Assembly (NCBI RefSeq): GCF_018143015.1
Contig: NC_054756.1
Span: forward strand, 13,238,402 to 13,302,401
Direction of reading: 5' to 3'
DNA length: 64,000 nt
Source: Lytechinus variegatus
Lineage: Eukaryota; Echinodermata; Echinoidea; Temnopleuroida; Toxopneustidae
Shown here: positions 1 to 11,800 of the stretch, piece after piece
How the letters are laid out: the number at the start of each line of letters is the position of its first letter
Numbering within the stretch: position 1 is the stretch's first letter
Made by a program: the position numbers and the translations under genes
The notes under the pieces: model-generated
What the model saw: only the letters and a program-made list of their open reading frames with translations
Database searches by the model: none
What the model was told of the DNA's origin: nothing

Positions 1-8
1 AAATCATT

Positions 9-34
9 TATCTATCTATCTATCTATCTATCTA
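9..34. repeat. (TCTA)n tract at window edge
   Basis: Six or more copies of a TCTA unit follow the first bases of the window. The same 'CATTTATC(TATC)n' arrangement ends a LINE-like 3' region near 6848-6873, so this tract is probably the 3' microsatellite tail of a LINE that lies mostly outside the window. The decayed LINE at 35-2347 begins directly after it. Confidence 0.6.
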
Positions 35-2347
35 ATCCGTCAGATGAAAATGCTTCCGATTATAAAAGTTATCGTAATTTACTTACAACGCTAATTCGTA
101 AAACAAAATCACAATATTTTCATAATGAATTTTTACTCAATAAATCCAATATTAACCGCACTTGGAAAACAATTAATTTACTACTTAATAAAAGTAAACC
201 AAGTGAAAATTCTGTGTTTAAACATAACGGGAAAACTGTTACAGAACCGAGCACTATATCGAATTCGTTTAATAATCTTTTTACTAATATCGGTCCATCT
301 TTGGCAAACAGAATCCCTGAAACTCAAACGGACTATTCGAAGTTTATCAATGATCCACCAACTGACTCCTTGTATCTGTATCCCACCTCGGAGAATAAGA
401 TTTGTAACATTGTTAAAACATTTAAAAACAATAAAGCGGCTGGTTTGGATGAATATAGTCCAAGAGTCATCAAACAAGTCGTACCATATATTTGTGGACC
501 TTTGTGTCATATATTTAATTTGTCTTTATCAAAAGGAATGTTTCCTCATGAATTAAAAAAGGCCAAAGTGACACCAATTTTTAAATCTGGGGACAAAGGT
601 GAATTTACGAACTACAGACCTATTTCTGTTTAAGTCTGTTTTTTCTAAGTTATTAGAGCGTATTGTTTACAAGAGGACTTTCGAATTTCTTGATAAATGC
701 TCTATTCTTTATGAAAATCAATTTGGGTTTCGTAAAAATTATTCCACAAGCATGGCTCTTACAAGTCTCTCTAGTAAAATAATAGATGCTTTTGAAATAA
801 TGAGTTCGCAATTGGAGTTTTCATCGTCTTATCCAAAGCCTTTGATACAATTAACCATAACATGATATTACTATCTAAATTATATCGTTACGGCATACGT
901 GGTATTGCTTATAATTGGTTCACCAGCTATCTTAATAATCGTTTACAATGTGCTAAATACAAATCGTGTGTGTCAGACTTTAAGACAATAACCTGTGGAA
1001 TTCCCCAGGGTAGTCTCCTCGGCCCATTGTTATTCATATTATATATTAATGATCTTTATAAATCAGCAAATGAGCTATCCTTTACACTATACGCCGATGA
1101 TACAAATATATTTCATAGCAATTCAAACCTGAACTCCCTTTGTGATATTGTGAATGCAAATCTTGTACATGTATGTAAATGGTTTAAAGCTAACAAATTA
1201 TCTTTAAATATCAAGAAATGTAACTACATGGTTTTTCATAATAGAAAGAATGTCGATTGAATGATGCATGTGTTATACTCGACTATCATTACTATGTAAT
1301 ATTACCACGGGTAGACAAAGCCAAGTTCCTTGGAATTTATTTAGACAGTTTTATGACATGGAAAGATCATATACATGAGGTCGAAAGTAAAGTATCCAAA
1401 AACATTGGTATTATATCTAGAATTGGAAATCTCTTGCCAAGTCACATTCTACGTATGTTATATTGTGCTCTGAGACTTCCATATTTCTCGTATTGTAATA
1501 TTATTTGGGCCAACTCCTGTAAGTCTAGCATCCTAAAGCTTATATTACTGCAAGAGGATTGTTCGTATTATATCTGGATTACATTTTCAATCTCACACAA
1601 ATCCTGTATTCAAAGAGTTAAAATTATTGAAATTTAGCGATATCAATTTGCATCAGCAAAGTATTTTTATGTACAAAAGCACAAACAACATTTTCCCCTC
1701 GCAATTTAGTAATCTCTGTCATTTTAACTTCAATTCGAATATTCATAAGTATAGTACGAGAAACGCTACCCAAATTCATTTCCCGAAACATAGAACCCGA
1801 AGATACCAGTACGATATTCGCTACTCTGGGCCAAAACTTTGGAACAGTTTACCAGCCCGCCTACAAAACTCTCGTTCTTTGCAATCTTTCTCTTATAAAA
1901 TGAAACTTTGTTTAAATGCAGATCATTGACATGCTTGAACTACCTTCCATTTCTATTGTTAATTAATGCACATGCCTTACCTGTTGCTATGCTAGACAAA
2001 TGTCAGTCAAGCTCTATATACATGTACCAATGTTACGTTATTGCGACCAGTTTACTCTTTTGTTCAAATGAACTTATCTTCTAATGCCTACATTTCTTCT
2101 CCATCTACTGTATGTTTCTTTTATACTCTTAACTCTCTTTTTTATATGCAATTACATAATTATGATGTCATTACAGTACGTAATTTCTTATTTATTTGTA
2201 TCTGGCGACCCCAACTCAAGCTCTGTTTTTTGGGTTTTCGCCTCCTTCAAATTTGTGTCGAAATATATACTGTATTCGTTACTATGTCAAATATTATTTT
2301 GTATCTGTTTGAAGGAAATAAATGTGATTTTCAATTCAGTTCAATTG
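35..2347 (+). pseudogene. 5'-truncated, frameshifted CR1/L2-like LINE (reverse transcriptase remnant)
   Basis: A decayed copy of a non-LTR retrotransposon ORF2 that lacks the endonuclease part. Reading frames switch several times (around 633, 860, 1257 and 1627), so no protein can be made. Recognisable pieces in order are the linker before the RT ('NNLFTNIGPSLANRIP'), 'NYRPISV', 'QFGFRKNYST', '[14 protein letters not shown]', the catalytic box as 'YADDTNIF' (about 1090-1113), and the C-terminal 'LWNSLPARLQNSRS' (about 1840-1880). The same blocks occur in the intact element at 55712-58648, so the two belong to one broad family. The 3' UTR holds a possible stem-loop (GGCGACCC...GGGTTTTCGCC, about 2205-2243) and ends in AATAAATG and a short TTCAA-type repeat near 2320-2347. 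Confidence 0.85.
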
Positions 2348-3741
2348 AATTCTTCATGATTATCATGAACTAGGAATCTCACACGAACATTGTGTATAGC
2401 AATGTATAAGGCGATCAATAGCTCAAATACGGTAGGCTACAGATATAGACACCCGCTATAGGTATAGACTATCAATATCTGACATTGCCCTGAAAAGCGC
2501 GGGGAAAGGGAGCACCCGAGATTTTCTTGGGGTGCTGCGTGTGTAATATACCATAGGCATCGTTTCCTGGGAATTTGGGTGGTTTGCTAGAAAAATAGAA
2601 ATTTTTACCGAAATCCCCTTCATTTTGGGCATTTTTTAGGTATATTTTTATTTGCTTTTCAAATTTTTCTTCCAAAGCAGCACCCCCTATTCAAAAAATC
2701 ACTCGCACGGCAGTGATGTCTGATTGCCTTTTACAGACATTGCCGGGGTTTGGGCCAGTGTCATCGGTTACCATCACATTTTCCAACCATACTTCAAGCA
2801 TCGGTAAACCAACGATTGGAGTTCAAATGATATCCATTTACCTCATTTCATTTAATACAGGTGTCTTTCGACAACCAGCTGTGTAGCTGAACATATGTTA
2901 TCCAATTGTCGCGTCATTGCTTACTCTGATCTAGGAATTACCGTAAGCATAATTATGTCCGGGGTGGCAAGACGTGATTTCTTTTTTTAAAGATTTCGTG
3001 CATACTTCGGGGGAATTTGGCGAAATGTTCAGTATAAAAATAAATAAGTTTTCAGAAATTTCGAAGGGGGTGGCGATTGCCCCTCCCCTGCTTTATACGG
3101 CCATGCTTACTCCTTGCTCTGTTATTCGTCCTATACTACTATATGTTTGATCTGTCTTAGTGTGATAGCAGTGATGCAGCTAGGCACTCAGCGGTGAGGG
3201 TAGGTTTAACTTGGTCAAATTGCACAAAATAGTATAAAGAAACGGCGCCACAAGGTGCGACCACCTGAGGAGCATGCTGGGAAGGCGAGAAGAAGGGTAT
3301 AAATGATGTTTAGATTGGCGGAATAAGCGACAACGTCACCCGCCGTGCACCAGATACGCGATCTTCCTATTAAAAAAAATGCTTGAAAATATGCGCTGTC
3401 GCCGTAATATTGTCACGTGATCAACCCTCAGCCAATCATCTTATTCGGATAATTCTATTTTACAAATCTCTATGTTGCTTCGTTTATTCTATAATCATAA
3501 TTTCGTTAAATTGTTTGTCCCCAATATTTCATGGGGAGGGTGGGGGCGATATATAGGTGAACCTTTCTTTCGCGCTAAACCATCACCATTTGTGTATACC
3601 ATTTACCAAAAGTAGGATCACCAGTTGTTCTTAAAGTCGCTCTAATCTTATGAACAGCTTTATTAAACACTAACCCACAAGAACGGATACTGTTGGATAA
3701 ATTAGACCCTGCCAGTTCAGATATTCTATGCACCTGTCATG
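2348..3741. other. Intergenic, no gene recognised
   Basis: No coding exon was recognised. At 2480-2700 two 'GGGTGCTGC / GCAGCACCCC' segments face each other around an AT-rich core, which looks like a degraded MITE. A further G-rich stretch near 3065-3090 resembles the end of another short element. Nothing else could be supported. Confidence 0.4.
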
Positions 3742-4023
3742 CCTGTAGGCCATCTGAGGGTTGAGGGTCTCGCTCAACTAGATACAGTATATATATATTT
3801 TTTTGTTTTTTTATGATGTGTTGCATGTAATAATACTAATAAAAAAATACATCCCGATACCAGACAGAAGAAGGATCGTTTCGTGGCTGGTGACGGGATA
3901 TTGGGATGTATGGCTGGTATCGGCTGTTATCGGGATGTATTTTTTATTATTATTATTAAATGCAATACATCATAAAATTAAAATATATATCGAGTTGAGC
4001 GAGACTCTCATATGGCCTACAGG
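3742..4023. mobile_element. Palindromic MITE, 282 bp
   Basis: The left half (3742-3870) and right half (about 3925-4023) are reverse complements over about 100 bp. Both ends read CCTGTAGGCC inward and pass through matching 'TCTCGCTCAACT', 'ATGATGT' and 'AAAAAATACATCCCGATA' blocks. No transposase frame is present. A clean target duplication could not be identified, so the superfamily is open. Confidence 0.75.
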
Positions 4024-4469
4024 TGAGTATAATAGGTGCTTTGCATCAACTAGGTCTATAAGGAGATGGTCTATTGATGTCTCCTAAACAAGTGTAATTA
4101 CCACTCGGTCCAACCATCATCTATTCCAACACTCACTTTGTCTATCTGTTGTTTAGTTTAAATTCAAATGGTCAAATCTGTCATTCGTCCGATTGTAAAT
4201 TTGCACGTTTTCCCATAAAGATAGTTGATTCACAAACAGTTCATATAATCATCTAACCACTAATTGGTGTTAGACTGAATATGAGACAATATAGGTGCGG
4301 CGTATTGGGAGATCAGACAAAAAAGTAGAACGCTACAATGCAAGCAGACCATGGTTAGTAGATGAACTAGTTGTAGAACTAGTAGAACTATCTCTCCGAA
4401 ACCTCTCTTCTCCTGACCTCTTCAAAATAAAAACATCCAAAAACACACTAACTATAAACCTTAACTTGT

Positions 4470-4580
4470 CTTATGCAATCAACAGCGCTTTGTATCCTCT
4501 GGAAAAAGCGCTATATTATCATCATCATTATTATTTTTTATTAATTATTATTATTATTATTATCATTATTATTAGAATGT
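4470..4580 (+). repeat. SINE/LINE 3' tail with (ATT)n
   Basis: Contains a stem-loop tail, AGCGCTTTG...AAAGCGCTATATTAT, followed by an imperfect ATT/ATC repeat. The same tail ends the minus-strand SINE at 14680-14960 and the LINE fragment at 37285-37625. No tRNA-like head was found upstream, so this is a 3' fragment. Confidence 0.65.
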
Positions 4581-5202
4581 AGACGAAGTTGTGTTAGTAG
4601 GATTTAGTTAATATTGTCGCCCATTTACCGGACCTTTGCGAATGCAGTAAGTTCTTGAACTGTTTGTTTCGAACGTGCTTCAGGGCTTTGCGTTCAAATT
4701 TCACGAAAACATACTTTCATCAAAATGGACCTTTTTAAAGCGATTTAAAAAGGGCGAGGGAGCTAGAAACAAATTGAAACGTCTCTGAATGTAACTGTAG
4801 GAAAATATGACCCTAAATACATTAAATTTTGATTCATCATGACTGGCAGTGATGCAAAATCATAAGCAATGTGTGTCGAATGTTGGAGGTATTCAGCATT
4901 CTTGTTATTAAGTTGTTTTGTTGTCATGATTGTATACGTTTGGAGGAGGGGCTCAAAGGCTGGGCTACTGAAAGTTACACGCACTAATATGCCCATTATA
5001 ATCCTTGTCTATCTTTGAGTCGAGACAAGTCATATCACTTTCTTAAAATTATGGTAGGTGGGCCTTGAAAAAAATTGGGAGTCAAAGTGGTCCTCGAGTA
5101 AAAAAAGGTTGACAAGCACTGGGTTAGACCATGCATGATCAAAGGGCCCAAACGGAGAGCAGACAAATCGGTTGTAGACCGGGTAGTAATTTCCAAATGG
5201 TG

Positions 5203-5306
5203 CTATCGTATCTTAGAGGAGAACGAGTGTCCACATAGGTCCAGGATTTCAAATAATGTGAGCAGACTGCCGCCCAGCCATAGTCCAAGAGACCCACCTA
5301 TGTCAG
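5203..5306 (-). CDS. Channel exon 10: TM2, selectivity filter, stop
   Basis: Encodes 'SDIGGSLGLWLGGSLLTLFE' and then a short tail to a TAG at 5203-5205. It aligns with ASIC '[23 protein letters not shown]'. The filter triplet reads Gly-Gly-Ser (residues about 462-464). The cytoplasmic tail is only about a dozen residues, shorter than in vertebrate ASICs. No AATAAA was seen close downstream. Confidence 0.92.
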
Positions 5307-8300
5307 CTGAAAATTGAAAGATAATCAAATGATTTTAATGGGTGAATAATGATATGACATAGTAACAGTTACATTGATACAGTATAACGCTTTGAACAGC
5401 GCTTTACATGTAATCATTATTGTCCCGGTCATGGGATCCATCACTGTTCTAGTCATAAAGTGCACCATATCCACTCCCTCGGGATTTTCCAGGTCGGGCA
5501 ACCGTTTTTGCCGGCGAATACACGTTCCAATTTATCATCTTGTCAGATCCCACCTGGTGCCCATTTAACACCCAGATGAAGAGTAAAAAGTAGACAAGGC
5601 TTGCCTTGTCAAAGGACATGGCTGTACACAGATGATAATAAAAATCATTATTTTGATAATAATATGATAATATAAATAATAATAATAATAATAACAACAA
5701 TGATAATCGCAATAATGGTAATAATGAAAATAAAGAAAATCATTGTAATTGTAAAGATGATGATTACTCACACATTAATGCCCAGAATGTATATGCTGCT
5801 TTCTGGGTAACTACCATGGTATTGATGTCACTGAAAAACAGATCAATGGAAACGAAGTTGTCCCTAAATAAAAAGTGAAAGTGAAATTGAATAGAAAAGA
5901 AAGTGAAAGGGGATGTCTCAAATAAAATTAATTTAATGGCGGGGTCTAAATATATGAAAGCTAGGGGGAAAAGATCTAGGCATGATTATTAACCCTTGAA
6001 ACTATCATCATCATCATTAGAGGATCCTAAAACCACCTGTCAACATTGCTGATTCAGCATCTACCGGATAGAGACAGACGGTACACAGGCTCACTAACAT
6101 GACTAATGTCCACAATACCATCATCATGATCATGATAAACTTGAACCCCTTTTCATTATCAAGATCATCATCATATTATGATGATAACTGTTGCTACATG
6201 ATAATCATTATTCATTCTTCATTTCTGGTTTATTAGCAGCTTTCTGACAATAAACACCCGGATATCCTATCGTGTAACTACTGTAATTGTATAGTTTGTA
6301 CAGATCATATTACCCCAAAGTCCTCTCATTTTTTAATTTTGATTCCATTTGAGATAATTCTTTATGATTATCATTCATGACTCCGATTCCTACAACTATT
6401 AGTATTACCATCAACACAGTGTTTCTTTATAATCATTATCAAGCATATCGAGAACAATCCCAACCCAGATTACTGTTTCATTTATAAACCCTTTGTATGG
6501 AATACGTGTTTTCCTCCAATTTTACCTAATTAATAGCTTTCGTTTGTTTCTTTCCACAAAAGCACGTATTATTTTATACAATCCACTCTTTAATCTACAT
6601 GTATTGTTATTCATTCAACATTGGTGAAATATATATTTATGTTAAAACGTTCATTACGTTAAAAGTATATACATTTAGTCTACTCCTAACCTTTCCACTT
6701 TGTATCCCCTTTCAAATATTATACATTAGTATACTTTGTTATTTTTTTTTACTGTTTTGCTTGCTTGATTACTGAAATTTTACTCTGTACAAATTCATGT
6801 TATTCAGCCTTTGGCTGCTAATTTAATTTTTATCACAATAAAAACCATTTATCTATCTATCTATCTATATCTTTCTAGTACAAGGCATTTTAACGAAATA
6901 CTCACTCAATGTAGGAGGAATTGATAGATGATGTGTTCAGGATGTTTAGCACTCCATCCCTGATATATTCTTCTAGTATTCTAGCTCTGAAGTGTGATGG
7001 GTATTTTGTTGTGGACACCCCAACAAGAAAGTCTCTTTCCTCGCAGTTCAAAGGGCATTCACAGGGCTCTAAATGTAAGTTACTATGTTGAAAATGTGGT
7101 TCTTAGGAAAAAAAAATAAAGCCTTTCAATCAAAATAATTTTAATGATTTTAAATGTAGTATAAAATTTCTAAAAGTAAACAATATCTTGATTTAAGAAA
7201 TGCACTAGTTGTCTTCGGACAACATTTATCTGCTTCATTTCAACTTCATTAAATTAAATTGAACAGAGTACTTAGGTTGTGGGTTTCCTATTTAGCAACT
7301 CGTATTTTTGTACCATATATATTTCAATATATTTCTACTTTTAAATGTTCGGATTTGTGTTGATCACAATGTCAATGATTTTTTTAATCATTTGTTATTT
7401 CTTTCTCATTATATATAACATATTAAAATAATGTATTTCATGAAATCTTTAACATAATTCATAGATGAACATTGGAACTTGATTATTCAAAAAGTAAACT
7501 TAGAGTAAATCTGTAAATATTTCTTTAATAGAAATTTATATTCACAAAGGGAATAATGTTAAAGAACAGAATCTTCTTGAAATCTATATGAAAAGAATTA
7601 TAAAATGCAAACACAAATATACACACATACACACCTACATACCTATACAGTGCGTATAAAAAAGGGACAGTTTTGAAAAGTCTATAAAAATTTGTTTCGA
7701 AATATTATATTCATATTTTTATGTTAATAGATGCTCTGAGATCTTATCTTTGAAATGCCATTTAAAAAAATAAATTTTGTTCATGCTTGAGCAAACACGT
7801 AACGTTTTTGTCGGGGTACAAAAAGAGGCTTGCGCCAAAATGGCAGAAATGTGAAACTTGACGATTAGACTTTTGGCTAATCAGTAGACTTTCTCTTAAT
7901 CTTTTCATTATCTTTGCCATAATTTTCGAATTATGCTGTCAAATTTCATTTAGAAATTTATCCATTTACCTGAATAATTTTGTTTTTCATTTAAACCTTC
8001 TTTTACCTGGGAATTTTTCTTCATAAGTAAGAAAATAAGACTTTTTGTCAACCCAAGTAGGGAGATTTGCATTATTAAATGTGAGAATTTGTAATTATTC
8101 AAATCCTTTTATTATGTGAAACAAATTATGTTATGGTACCTATTAAAGACATGAATCCTATTTTCAAAGGGTCATTGAGTCCTTCACCAAGTTTGATTAC
8201 ATGTATGTGCTTGACAGGACAAACAGGAAAGGATTCATGTCTTTCATTCACAATGGTGTATTGAGTCAATTTTTAGGAGCAAGATTTGGCAGCTCGGTTA

Positions 8301-8826
8301 AAATGTATTAAAAAGTTGTGAACCAAGCAAGCAAAATTTCCACTTTTCATTAAAATATCAAATTTTGTGATTTTGACATAATATTCAGAAAATGATATCA
8401 TATTTCACTTTCTATGTTTTGTGTTATTTTTCTTTCCACTTTTTTTTCTCGGTCATGATTTTTTTTATTGGGAGGGGGGGCACCCCGAGCCCCCACCCAT
8501 CAGTATGCCACTGTTCAAAGGCACCATAACCTTTGTAGCACACAATGAACGGATGTGAAATGAAAAACACGCTCTCCCATATTTCGGTTAAAAAAAATTG
8601 TTCGTGCCTAAAGAAGGAATATTCAAAGCTAAAAGAGAACATATTGAAAAAGCAACAACAACAGAAATATTCAAGCAAATGATTTTTTACCACATAATTC
8701 GAAAATTACGGCAAAAATAATGAAAAAGTTAAGAGAAAGTCTACTGAGTGGCAAGAAGTGCGACCATCATATTTATCATTTGATGCCATTTTGGCGCAAC
8801 CCTCCTTTTTAACCCCAGACAAAAAC

Positions 8827-8876
<50 letters not shown>

Positions 8877-11800
8877 AAAGATGTTCCATTGATATATATA
8901 CATACACATATATAAATCTCAAGTGGAACATCTTTTTTCCTTTTACGATATCATTAAATCAAAATAGTTTGAGGAAAAAGTGAAAGAAAAAAACCCCCCA
9001 CACAATCACCTACACTTCACACACATGACCCCCTGATAATGTGAACACGGTGAAGAAGAAGAAAAATGAAAAATAACAAAAACACAAAAAAGAAAAAAGA
9101 AAGAAAAGAAAACTGTTACTATACTGCAACAACTTTACACCACGTGGTTCGTTCTTAGTTAGATCTGTATAAGACAATTCATTATCTGTCTTTCCATAGC
9201 ATTTATATTCATATACATCTACATGTTTTTCTTCTCCCTTGACCTGTGTTATACACTCTAAGTTTTTATTTGTCAAGCGGGGCAAATATTTGTCAAACTG
9301 GCAGTAAAATTCGTCATGCCATTATGACGATCACTTTATACCAATTGACAAATTATTTAGTAGTTTGACAAATTAAAATTCGGGAAATACTAATTCCCGT
9401 CTCTACGTAACGAATGTAAATCCTGTTTTGACAAACTACTTTAACTGACGAATCCAACAAGCACGAATTGACAAATCGATATTGTCACTCCGATTGCAGA
9501 CGATGAATCTTATCAGACTTGACCCCGTTCTACTTGATCTGATTCCGTCGGAACAGGCCTAGTAACTCCAACGTAACTGTTAGGCCTAATTAGATCTAGA
9601 CTCATATCTAATTTATTTATTTATTTATTTTATTTCCAGGCAAAAGACATCAAGAATAAGTACAAGAAGGGGAAATTACCACCGACTAGTGACTGAGGAT
9701 GACTAAAAGAAAAACTAGTTGTTCTAACGTTCTAGATGTAGATCTAACGTTACTCGTTAGGTCTAACGTGAGACTAGTTTACGCTATCTATAGAACTCTG
9801 ACTTATAGTGGTGTAGATCTACTAGATCTAACGTTAGACCTAACTTAGAATCTAACTTGGGTTAGAATCTAACGACAACGTACTTAAAGTTCCACTTCAT
9901 ATAGTTACCCACTCGTATTCGTAACTAGGTAGAGGTCTAGACCTAAGAGTTAGGCTAGGTCCTATTCTTTGTGGAGTGTAGGCCTATATCTAAAGGGTCT
10001 ATCCTTTTTTATTTGATAAAGCCTAGAATCTTTAGGTTAGATCTAGATTAGCAAGTTAGAATCTATTCTAGTCTTGCATTTCGGATCACTCACATATTAA
10101 GTTTTCTAGATCTAGAGTTCTAACTTACATGTGCAACAATTAGGTTTATACAGCTCTAGTGTAACTGTCAATATTTGTGTGACAATTTTAAAGTTGTGCA
10201 CGCCATGACAACTTTGTTGTTAGCGATATGAACGATTCATCATGCAGTGGGTTTCCGTGCAGTGCTACATGACAAATTAATTTTCATGCATGACAAAATA
10301 TATTTCATACATTACGAATTAATTTCCATGCATGACAAACTGATTTCTTAGCATGACGAATCAAAATGAAAATTCGTAAAATAAGACCACTTTTCATTAC
10401 GAATTAAAATTTGTCTAATGACAAATATTTTCACATAAATAATTGACGAATTCAATTTTTCAAGTACATCTGTTTGCATGACGAATTTATTTATCAAATT
10501 CAAAATTTGTCAAATAATACCACGTTTTGACAAATTATTTTTTGTCAATTGACCAGGTATTTTTAAGAGTGTACCGGATGAATAGCCTCTCGCTCAAAGT
10601 ATTCTTTCAGCATGTTTACATGACAATCTCTCCGGAGGAAAAACCAAGTCGTGTTCCCATCAGGGAAACACTTAATAAGTGTGAAACTTCAATCCAAAGT
10701 CATCCCCTGGTTTAGGTTAGTCCATCATGCAAACCATATCAGTCGTGAGTTGCAATAAGACAAGGCTAAGTTAGGTTATAACAAGATTTTTCCAGGAGCA
10801 CAAGAAGAAAACATTCACAGGAGCACACATTCACATTCACTTGGAACGGCTCTCAGACCTTTGGTTGATTCTGTGCACCCACTAGCCTGATTCTTGTTAG
10901 TGTCTTTGTCCTTGCTAGCATATTTTCCCTCACCAGGTTTATTGTGGGATTCAAAAGACCCTTTACCAGTTCTTTTTCAATAATTATTGAAAGGAGGCCT
11001 ATCTCCACTACCTATATCTCTACTCGCCGACTCAATCCATCATCTCCTCATCAGCTCTACTACTCAAGCTGTTCTCACTCATCAATTCCTTCTGGTTTAC
11101 AGTCCCTTTCAGGACTACTTTCAAGAAAGAATACTCTATTCTCAAATCTCCTCTTTCTAGCCTATCCATTTCTTCCCTTCTGCTATCCACTGTTTCGAGA
11201 ACACTCCACATGGTGTACCGTAAACCACATCAGCGATTGTACATGCCACCATGCAAACCTCCAAACAACATATTGTTTTTCTGTCTCTAAACCTCTAAAT
11301 TGTTAGTCGCTCTGATGATACCAAAGAAAATTTGAAATTCAAATGAAAACGTGAATGAAAGTGGCAAAGAAAAATCACTTTTTAATCAAAAGAGATTTGA
11401 TTAATTTCAGTTTGCTTGCAAAAAGGGTTAGGTCCACAATAATAAGTTTTGAAAATATATATGTAAAAAAATGAAGACAGGTAGATTTCTTTTATACACA
11501 ATTTTATGTTCACATGATAGGGTTGTACATCATGACAATTTAATTTCTCATAAGAATATTGCAATACGTGAGAATGAAAAAAAATTGGTTTTTCTCTGAA
11601 TGGTCAAAAGTGGATCTCACCCTTTTTGTAACTAAACTCTTCATAAATTCATATAAGGAGAAAGGCTGTATTATACGAACCAAAGAAGGTATTGCTGCAC
11701 GCACCAACAGAATCGGGATCGCACAAACTTATGTTACCGATCTCTTTAGATTTTCATAATAAAGCGAAAGGATGAAATAAAGTTTTACTTCTTAAAGTGG

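Noticed and set aside
8424-8693. Minus-strand frame with 'HPFIVCYKGYGAFEQ'
   Set aside because: It lies within the long inverted-repeat element and has no splice context.
9143-10640. A minus-strand frame that seemed to continue across the 1.3-kb transposon, as if the insertion had split an exon
   Set aside because: Restoring the empty site with one TA copy introduces an in-frame stop and shifts the frame. The apparent continuity only arose when both TA copies were dropped.
10944-11306. 120-residue plus-strand Ser-rich frame
   Set aside because: Composition looks random, no domain or splice signals, and it overlaps a repeat-like segment. The minus-strand frame within it is only slightly more plausible.
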